Assembly (NCBI GenBank): GCA_024500155.1
Contig: CM044877.1
Location: forward strand, 82,131,001 to 82,195,000
Source: Chenopodium formosanum
Taxonomy: Eukaryota > Streptophyta > Magnoliopsida > Caryophyllales > Amaranthaceae
DNA: 64,000 bases
Reading direction: 5' to 3'
This document shows, in pieces, positions 56,941 through 64,000 of the stretch. The translations under genes and the position numbers were made by a program. The notes beneath the pieces were generated by a model that worked only from the letters and a program-made list of their open reading frames with translations, was not told where the DNA came from and searched no databases. Position 1 is the stretch's first letter. Each line of letters begins with the position of its first letter.

Positions 56941-57200
56941 AAAATCTAAATGTTTAGCATCATTTCCTAAACATTTAATTCAAGTTGCATATTTATAATA
57001 AAAATCTAAATACTTAGCATCATTTCCTAAGTTATTTAGTTGTTTATTGAATTATATGCTAAATTTCATTAAAATCTAAATGTTTAGCATCATTTCCTAA
57101 ACATTTAATTCAAGTTGCATATTTATAATAAAAATCTAAATACTTAGCATCATTTCCTAAGTTATTTAGTTGTTTATTGAATTATATGCTAAATTTTTAC
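56941..57200. repeat. 130-bp tandem duplication containing the antisense gene 2 promoter
   Basis: Two near-identical 130-bp units start at 56941 and 57071. Each contains 'tgcatatttata', so the minus-strand TATA box is duplicated (56990-56997 and about 57120-57127). Confidence 0.9.
56990..56997 (-). promoter_or_regulatory. TATA box of antisense gene 2 (proximal copy)
   Basis: TATAAATA on the minus strand, 59 bp upstream of ATG 56931. Confidence 0.5.
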
Positions 57201-57696
57201 CTCAAGGCTAAAAATTGGCAAAAATTATGGTATTTAGTTTCTCTATGACAAACTAATACTACAGTTCTCCTAGCCGCATGATACTATGTTCTCCATGACA
57301 ATGTAGTAACACATCATTCACCACCATTTTTTCACCATTTCGAAAAATGAACATTATTTCACAAAGTAGCACCCAAAAATGGTGATTTGCTCAATTCTCC
57401 ATCAAATCATGCAATTTTTGTCTCAAAATTCTCACAAACACACATGTACACATATACAAGTAAAATCATGGCAAGAATTTCAACATAAAGCTTCAAAATC
57501 AAAAACCCCCAAATTGATTTTTTAGGGTTTGTCATGAAATTGTTAATGTGAAGCAAATTCAAAGCAAAAATCAAAGGGAGCTTACATGAATGTTTGTAAA
57601 GGGTCGAAAATGAGGAGAAGATCGAGAAATTACAACAAAATTGGTGAAATTCAAACTCCAAAACTCGAAAATGTGTTCCGGCCACCAGCGCAGCTG

Positions 57697-58228
57697 CCAC
57701 GACACAGGCAAGACTAACCGTGTCACGGTCAAGAGTAACCGTGTCACGGCGACCTTCAAGCCTGACGGAGCTCCGACAATCTGGGTGGCAGCTCCGGGAC
57801 AGAAACAGAAGGAGCAACGGAAACAGCAGCAGCGCAGTACAGTAGCCAATAAACCGCAGCAAAACAAAAAAAAGAGGAGAAGAAAAAAATCAGACTAACC
57901 GTGTCACGGCGAACTTCGACGGCCGGCGGTTAACCTCAGGCGTGGCGCGACAATTTTTGGTGAAGGGAGCAAAAATGGTGAAGTGTGAAAGCAAGTGTGA
58001 AAGCAAGTGTGAAGAAGAAGTGTAAAATGGTGAAATGGTGAAAACAAGCACGCGGATTTAAAGGCAGAAAAGGACAAAAAAGAGCAAAAATAACGGTTGT
58101 TGACTGATTCAAACAGCGAAAAGGAAAAAAAGAAAAAAAAAGAAAAAAGGTGTCCTGTGACACAGGATACTAGTCCCGTCTGACGGGAATCCCTGACCGT
58201 GTCACGGGAACCTGATGACGTGGCGCGG
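57697..58228. promoter_or_regulatory. Palindrome clusters upstream of antisense gene 2
   Basis: Cores at 57718 and 57739 (with a degenerate one at about 57697), one at 57899, and a cluster at 58155, 58176, 58197, 58218. Spacing is 21 bp. The copy at 58154-58166 reads CCTGTGACACAGG: both arms changed together and symmetry is kept. Confidence 0.75.
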
Positions 58229-58510
58229 CAAAACTGAGCCTGGTCAGGGAATATTCTTAGCTTTTTGACCAGTTTGGCTGACTTTTCGAGTTTATTGGGC
58301 GATTATTTTTCGCTACAGTTACACGGAAAATCCCAACTGATATTTAAGGGGGGCTAAAATTACCATTTTACCCCTAGCAAGCGTCAAAGCCTATTTTTCG
58401 GCATTTTAAGCATTTAATATGGTCGGATAATCGGCTTTAAATTGTGAATCATCTGCGGCCCACGTTCGGGGATAATCGAACCACCATACACTTATCAATT
58501 TTCAGCAATC

Positions 58511-59080
58511 GTCGGCTTTCCTCAGGCTTGGAAAGCGTTATCGGTGGATTTTTCTTCAAGTATAGAAAACCGCCAAGTCGGCTTTCCTCAGGCTTGGAAA
58601 GCGTTATCGGTGGATTTTTCTTCAAGTATAGAAAACTGCCAAGTCGGCTTTCCTCAGGCTTGGAAGGCGTTATCGGTGGATTTTTCTTCAAGTATAGAAA
58701 ACCGCCAAGTCGGCTTTCCTCAGGCTTGGAAAGCGTTATCGGTGGATTTTTCTTCAAGTATAGAAAACCGCCAAGTCGGCTTTCCTCAGGCATGGAAAGC
58801 ATCATCAGTGGATTTTTTTTTAAGTATAGAAAACCACAAAATTCCTTTGTCGGCTTTCCTCAAGCATGGAAGGCATTATCGATGGAATTCTTCAAGCATA
58901 GAATGACACCAAATTTGTTCGTCGACTTTCCTCAGGCATGGAAAGTATTATCCGGTAGCTTTCTTCAGGCTTAGAAAGGTACCAAACTCTTCAGTCGGCT
59001 TTCCTCAAGCATGGAAAGCGTTTTAACCAATGTCACTCGGTAGATTCCTTCAAGCATAGGAAAATACCAAACTCGTTTGT
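58511..59080. repeat. 66-bp tandem repeat, five regular and about three diverged units
   Basis: Units start at 58511, 58577, 58643, 58709 and 58775 (exactly 66 bp), then 58849, 58921 and about 58993 with drift. Because 66 is a multiple of three and the unit lacks stops, long ORFs appear on both strands. They are by-products. It sits just before the polypurine tract, where Tat/Ogre elements often carry tandem repeats. Confidence 0.9.
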
Positions 59081-59269
59081 CACCGACACACTGGTGCCAG
59101 CAGATATGTATTCCATCCCTTTACTCTTTTATCTGTGGAATTAACATTTTTCTGCAGGTATCGGCGTATACAGAGTGATTTAGGATCGCAGAACGTCTTA
59201 AATCATTCTCCGTCCCTGTCGGTTACTTTAACTATCGTTTTCGAAACTGACGTTTCTACAAACTCAGTC

Positions 59270-59283
59270 AAAGTGGGGGCTTC
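59270..59283 (+). other. Polypurine tract of the Tat element
   Basis: AAAGTGGGGGCTTC directly before the 3' LTR start. It is the plus-strand primer site. Confidence 0.75.
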
Positions 59284-60457
59284 TGTAGACACCTAAAAAT
59301 GTCTCCCCAAAACCAAACCCGATGATAAATAACCTTTCACCGCCACTATTGGTCGGGTTTAGTATTTAATCCCGAGAGTGCTTAAAAAATCGTATTTTAT
59401 TAAATTCATATTTTTGAAAGGTCCATGGATCATTCTTGATGTTTGGAAAAAGCATAGTTTTAATTTTAGCCCAAGCTTGTTAAATAATTTTAAGCCCAAA
59501 CCTTTTTATTTTATTATTTTATTATTTATTTTTGGCCCAAATATTTTATTTTATTTTATTATTTTATTATTTTAGTCCGAATAATAAAAGTCAGAAAAAA
59601 GCTCAAAATTATCAATCGGCACTTAAAAAGCCGAAAAAAATTAGGGTTAAAAATGAATTTAGACGGAAAAATGGACTGAAACTGACCGTGTCACGGTAGA
59701 GCCTGACCGTGTCACAAGAATCCCTCCCGTCTGACGGTGGGACTTCCCGTGACACGGGAGGTCTGCCGTGACACGGGAAGTTCCGTGTCCTTTCCGCGTA
59801 AACCCTTAACGCGTTTTCCGTTCCGTTTTCTGAAAATTTCCCGCGTCACTCCAAAACTGACCGTGTCACGGGAATGTGTACCGTCTGACGATACAGTCTA
59901 ACTGTAGACACCCATTTGTGTCTCCCCAAAACCAAACCCGGTGATGAGTACCTTTCACGTCGAATCATAATCGAATGAAACGAAAGTGTGGAAAGGTCTA
60001 GTGTTGCAGAAAGTTTTTATTTCTTTTCTCTTCTCTCTGTTTTTGAAAACTTTATTTTTAAGAAAATAGCCAATCCAGTTTGGTTGGTCCATGATATGGG
60101 TCCAATAGTGGTGTAGTTGGATGGGGCTTGCAAAGACCTTTCCAACGATGTATTATAAGCCCAATTCCGATGAATATTGAGGAATTTATGGCCAATTTAC
60201 TAAACTAGGCCTGGTTTGAGCTTTAAGTACGGCCGTATGATCTAGGGGAGGGCCTAATATAATTTATCATTTCTAATGTAATTAGGAATGGTTTTAGTCT
60301 TCTAGAACATTCTAGAAGGTCTTATCATTCTTAATTCAATTAGGACTCTTCAGAGTTTTAATCAGATCAAATAGCATTTTTCGATTGAAATTATATTATT
60401 TTATCTTCCAGTACGGGAAATTTATCGGATTTTCGAAAACGCGTTGAAAACCGATTT

Positions 60458-60568
60458 GGCGTCCAACCCCAGGCCTTGGCGCCTGGAATCAGGATTAGCG
60501 CCAGACGCCAGCCATTGGCGCCTGGCGCTAGCCACTGGTCTTGGCGCCAATGAGTCAGGGCTGGCGCC
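60458..60568. promoter_or_regulatory. Phased GGCGCC-type array in U3 of the solo LTR
   Basis: GGCGCC or one-base variants start at 60458, 60478, 60497, 60517, 60524, 60543 and 60563, mostly 19-20 bp apart. The last site ends 63 bp before the TATA box at 60631. The core differs from that of the host element, but spacing and placement are the same. Confidence 0.65.
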
Positions 60569-60630
60569 AAGGTGATTTTGCGATCTTCAAACTCTGTTTT
60601 GATAAATTATCTTTTTTGGATGATTTTCTC

Positions 60631-60639
60631 TATAAATAT
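60631..60639 (+). promoter_or_regulatory. TATA box of the solo LTR
   Basis: TATAAATAT in 'ttctctataaatatcg'. Confidence 0.6.
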
Positions 60640-61372
60640 CGTATCAAAAACTCCGTTTTCATTCACCAATTATCAATATTCATTCATCAACAAGCATTAA
60701 CCATTCACCAAGCATCACCATTCTCTTCTTCATTCATCAAATCTCCTCATTCACAAACCATTCACCAATAATCAATCATCTCTATCATTCATCTCTTTTT
60801 CATTCTTTTCTTAAATTCTTTCTTTCAAATACAAAATTCCGCATTCATTAGATCTTGATACACCTAGCCATATTCGAAGTTGCCTTCGCCCTAGACGTGA
60901 AAGGTTTTAATTTCTGAGGGTTTGGTCCCAAATCTCTCTTTCGATTATTTAATTTAATTGTTTGTTTATTGTTTTCCTTGAAGTTACTAACGTGTGTATT
61001 TTGTAATTAGAAAGAGGTACGAGGCATCCAAGTAAGTACTTTAATGATTTAATTGATATTATGATATAGAAATCATGCTTAGATTGTTATTTTGATTCCT
61101 AGTATCATGTTAGGATGTTTTCCTTAATTTGATTTCTAGGGTAACTTTAATATCAAGTATGATTAAAAGTATGATGCTTCCTATATTCTTCCTAATATTT
61201 ATGATGTTAGTATCATGTTAGGATTAAAGATTTGATTTTTATTGCTTAGTGACATGCTAGGGTTTGTTATTAATCTTGTTAGTATCATGCCTAGGATCTT
61301 GCTATTTCTATTATGCTTTAATATTAACATGAGCATGATTATGATTATAATTGTTACAATTGCAGATTATGA

Positions 61373-61443
61373 ATATTATTATTATTATTATTATTATATT
61401 GATGATGATTATTATTATAATTATTATTCATGATTATTATTTT
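61373..61443. repeat. (ATT)n microsatellite inside the solo LTR
   Basis: Interrupted ATT/GAT repeat. The Tyr/Asp-rich ORF over it is an artefact. Confidence 0.9.
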
Positions 61444-63063
61444 GCTTGATATATTATATATTGTTATTGCTTGATCACCTTTATTGCATGTTTAAAGGGA
61501 ATTGGTACTTGCAATCACGCTTAATAAGATATTAATAATCTTGTTAGGGTTAATTGTGATTATAATTCAAGTGATCGCCAATAATAGTTTATTTGTGCAT
61601 TAATTTTCAACCAACATAGATTAAACAGGTTTAGGGTTAATCCTATTGATTGTATGTTAGTCAGAAAGCGCACGTGAATACGAGCAGAATAAAGTAGAGG
61701 CCTATTATTAGGGCAGGTTCAATCTCTTTTAGGTTGGATTTGTACCATCATCCCCGAACCCTTATTTGGTTCATGACCTTATGGAGTTGACGATCTCTTG
61801 GATCGTTAAGGGGTGTAACCTTCACCTCGTGAACGGTTTACAAGTTCCTTAAAAACTTGTTGGCGACTCTTTTGCTCTATCTTCTTCCCTTTTGGACGCC
61901 ACCGTACTTTAGTGTATGATCACAGTGGGGTTCAAGCTAGTGGGATTTTAAAGGCTTGAAATTATTCCCTACACTAACCGTGTCACGGTACAGTCTGACC
62001 GTGTCACAGGATACTTTTTTAGGGTTTTTATCATTTTAGGGTTCCGTGTGCTCCCTCAGCACATTTCCCTATAAATACCCCCTCATTTCTGATGTACGGG
62101 GCAGCGAAAATTCTATTATTCTTATTTTCTCTCTTCGATGCTCTTAACCTAAACACTAGCCTACCCTTTTCACTTCAAAATTCCTTCTTCAAGCACTCAA
62201 AGGAGTCCATATTTTACTCGAGGTTCTGTTCTTAAACCAAGGTGTGAAAGGTAGAATCGTTTGAGGGTTTGGCCCCAAAATCAACCTTATTTTATTTAAT
62301 TTAATTTAGTTATTGTTTTATTATTTCCTTGAAGTTACTAACTCGTTTATTATTTTGTAGTTGCAAACAAACAGATTCAAAGTAAGGATCATGCTCTTTT
62401 TATTATTATTATTTTTCTAACGATTTTTATGTTGTTGGAATTATGATTAAATTGGTTTTTATATTAATATTGATTCTATTATTTATTTTGATCACCATAT
62501 TGCATGTTAAAGGGAATATGTAATTGAAAATCACGACTAATAAGATAATTTGGACAACCGGTTTAGGATCCCTTTTAATCTTATTATTAGTTGAAGTGAT
62601 CACCAAATTTTTAGAATTATGTGTGCATTACTTTTGAACCAATTTAGTTAAATAATAGTTTGGAGCGAATTGAATTATTGTTTGTATGCCTTTGAGATCA
62701 CAGGAATGCTTTTCAATATAAGAATCGAGTAGAGGCCAATACGGGCAAATGTGACTCCATGACTCACTTCGTACCATCATCCCCGATCCTCCTATCGTGG
62801 TTCCGAACCATACGGAGTTAGTAATCTCATGGATTATGAATGGGGTGTAACCTTCACGGGTCAATCGTTGTTGCCTTCGTTGTCCCTTTATCGTGGTTGC
62901 CTTTTATGATCCGTGAACGGTTTACAAGTTCCTCAAAAACTTGTTGGCGACTCCCTACTTTATTTGTCCCTAATCGTAATGTCAATTCCTACTTCCTATG
63001 AGTGCCAAGCATATTCACACATGCTTTTAACGTAGGCGCACTTCAAACGACGCCTACAGGCAC

Positions 63064-64000
63064 CAACATACAATTTATTCCTCGTGTACATAGACACTTA
63101 AATAGGTCTTTCCTTATGCTTATAGCATCAATAAAAATTATATGAACCATAATAAAATTCCTTTTCAATATTCCAAACCAAATTAAACATTTAGTTTAAT
63201 TAAACATGCTCTCTACCATGCCAATAATAAAAGTGTGGTTCATATATAACATGCCAAAATAATTATTTTCAATCACTAATCCATCACAAATAATCCATGC
63301 ATCACAATTCAATCACCAACATCAACCAAATAATAAATTCCAATCAAAATCTATCATGATACTATTTGGAATCAATTATTCAAAGCCTAGCATGCTCTTA
63401 CATCACCAAACAAATACGAAGTACGCGAACGTACCTTGAATACGATCTTAAAATCGCCACGACTATATGAAATCACTCACTTCAAAGTCTCACACAATCT
63501 AAAATTACAAAGAGACATTACTACCTATTCAATATAAATTTCCAGCAATATATACACTCTTTAAACCACTCATAAACCCTCTAAAATAGGCTGAAATTTA
63601 ATTTAAAACCCTTACTTTTATTCCCAATTAATGGGTAATTAAAAATCCTTTCCAGAAACTTAATTATAGCTTATATACAAAAATTCCAGCTTTATTAAAT
63701 CACTTATAATTGCTGTAATTATGCTTAAAAACCCTCAAATCAAATATTTAAACCACCCTAGATCATATTCCTTTAATATTCAATTATTTTACAAACCTAG
63801 GGTTTCAAATTTAGGGCTTTTTAATTAAAATTAAAATCTGAAAATTTATTTACACCATACTAAAAGTCAAACATCACAACATCATCACAAAACCCATAAT
63901 TAATAATTAGATTTAGGATTTAAAACAAAAGAATTAAAAACTTCGTTAAAAATCAAAAACTTCCCGAAAATCATATTTAGAGGCTGAATTTGGCCACGAA
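63064..64000 (+). repeat. Right part of the outer LTR, running off the window
   Basis: AT-rich sequence directly after the GGCAC duplication, continuing the sequence broken at 41745. No gene is visible. The end of this LTR lies outside the window. Confidence 0.45.

Larger units (their letters stand above)
59903..61973 (+). mobile_element. Solo LTR of a related Tat-type family (2071 bp)
   Basis: Termini TGTAGACACCCATTTGTGTC and CCCTACA, flanked by the 5-bp duplication CTAAC (59898-59902 and 61974-61978). The U5-like end shares 'gtgaacggtttacaagttcc' and 'aacttgttggcgactc' with the host element's LTR, so the two families are related. A single LTR with a duplication and no interior implies loss of the interior by LTR-LTR recombination. 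Confidence 0.9.
41746..63058 (+). mobile_element. Ty3/Gypsy retrotransposon of Tat/Ogre type, 21.3 kb including a nested solo LTR
   Basis: Both LTRs start TGTAGACACCTAAAAATGTC and end GCCTACA. The 5-bp duplication GGCAC flanks the whole element (41741-41745 and 63059-63063), so it is complete at both ends. Order: LTR, primer-binding site, gag, protease, reverse transcriptase, RNase H, a second archaeal-type RNase H, integrase, then about 8 kb with two antisense genes, tandem repeats, polypurine tract, LTR. Dual RNase H, the CxxH-type Gag knuckle and extra antisense genes fit the Tat clade. gag-pol is dead through stops and frameshifts. Confidence 0.9.
59284..63058 (+). repeat. 3' LTR of the Tat element, split by a solo LTR
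   Basis: 59284-59902 and 61974-63058 together match the 5' LTR (about 1.70 kb). The palindrome array is present (cores at about 59686, 59707, 59727, 59747, 59766, 59861, 59881, 61978, 61999). Several sites are damaged relative to the 5' copy (for example CCGTGTCACAA at 59707). Confidence 0.9.

Noticed and set aside
58444..58974. 176-codon repeat protein and its minus-strand counterpart
   Set aside because: By-product of a stop-free 66-bp tandem repeat. It is open on both strands with no domain.
1..64000. tRNA genes, riboswitches, bacterial operons, replication origins
   Set aside because: None seen. The content is plant nuclear and transposon-rich throughout.

Overview
The window is eukaryotic plant nuclear DNA, with no prokaryotic or organellar content. 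It is AT-rich and has canonical GT-AG introns, one plant receptor-kinase gene in 19 exons, and layers of plant transposons (Stowaway and Tourist MITEs, hAT, Mutator, mariner, Helitron, a Cassandra-like 5S TRIM, Copia and Ty3/Gypsy). It is most likely a eudicot. The MITE and 'actccgta' repeats would suit the Amaranthaceae/Caryophyllales, but that is an impression.

Layout. 0-13 kb: transposon-rich DNA with a nested Stowaway pair (61-597), a hAT-type element with 8-bp target-site duplication (1146-2625), a 185-codon ORF of unknown function (3861-4418), a non-autonomous Mutator-type element with 9-bp duplication (5764-6808), a decayed mariner transposase (6959-8590, minus), two related Helitrons and a Cassandra-like LTR carrying a 5S rRNA-like segment (about 11444-11716). 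13.8-19.9 kb: the only host gene with a near-complete structure, an LRR receptor-like kinase of the LRR-VIII-1 (HPCA1/CARD1-like) type. One extra A in exon 12 breaks its ancestral frame. 20-33 kb: Helitrons (one nested in another), Tourist MITEs, and a mosaic of broken host-gene exons (p24/GOLD, triosephosphate isomerase, an unidentified first exon) mixed with LINE fragments, telomere-like repeats and a second hAT-type element (31415-32679). 33-40.4 kb: a Copia retrotransposon with its 5' LTR, broken gag-pol and no 3' end.

40.5-64 kb is a three-level nest. An outer LTR starting TGTAACACCC is split by a 21.3-kb Ty3/Gypsy element of the Tat/Ogre type (41746-63058, duplication GGCAC). The 3' LTR of that element is split by a 2.07-kb solo LTR of a related family (59903-61973, duplication CTAAC). 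The Tat element has a dead gag-pro-pol with dual RNase H. Between pol and the 3' LTR it carries two antisense, intron-containing genes of plant-mobile-domain (PMD-like) type. The larger can be read as an apparently intact six-exon, 670-codon gene.

The most unusual signal is a family of about 50 copies of an 11-bp palindrome, CCGTGWCACGG or its compensated variant CCGTCTGACGG. They occur in clusters at 19-21 bp spacing (two helical turns) throughout the non-coding parts of the Tat element. One cluster ends about 61 bp upstream of the LTR TATA box. Another starts about 73 bp upstream of the TATA box of the first antisense gene. Others lie in that gene's intron, in the leader and beyond pol. The nested solo LTR has a different palindrome (GGCGCC) at the same spacing and at the same distance from its TATA box. 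I read these as phased operator-like arrays shared by the sense and antisense promoters of one retroelement. The link to the element's own PMD-like proteins is inference.
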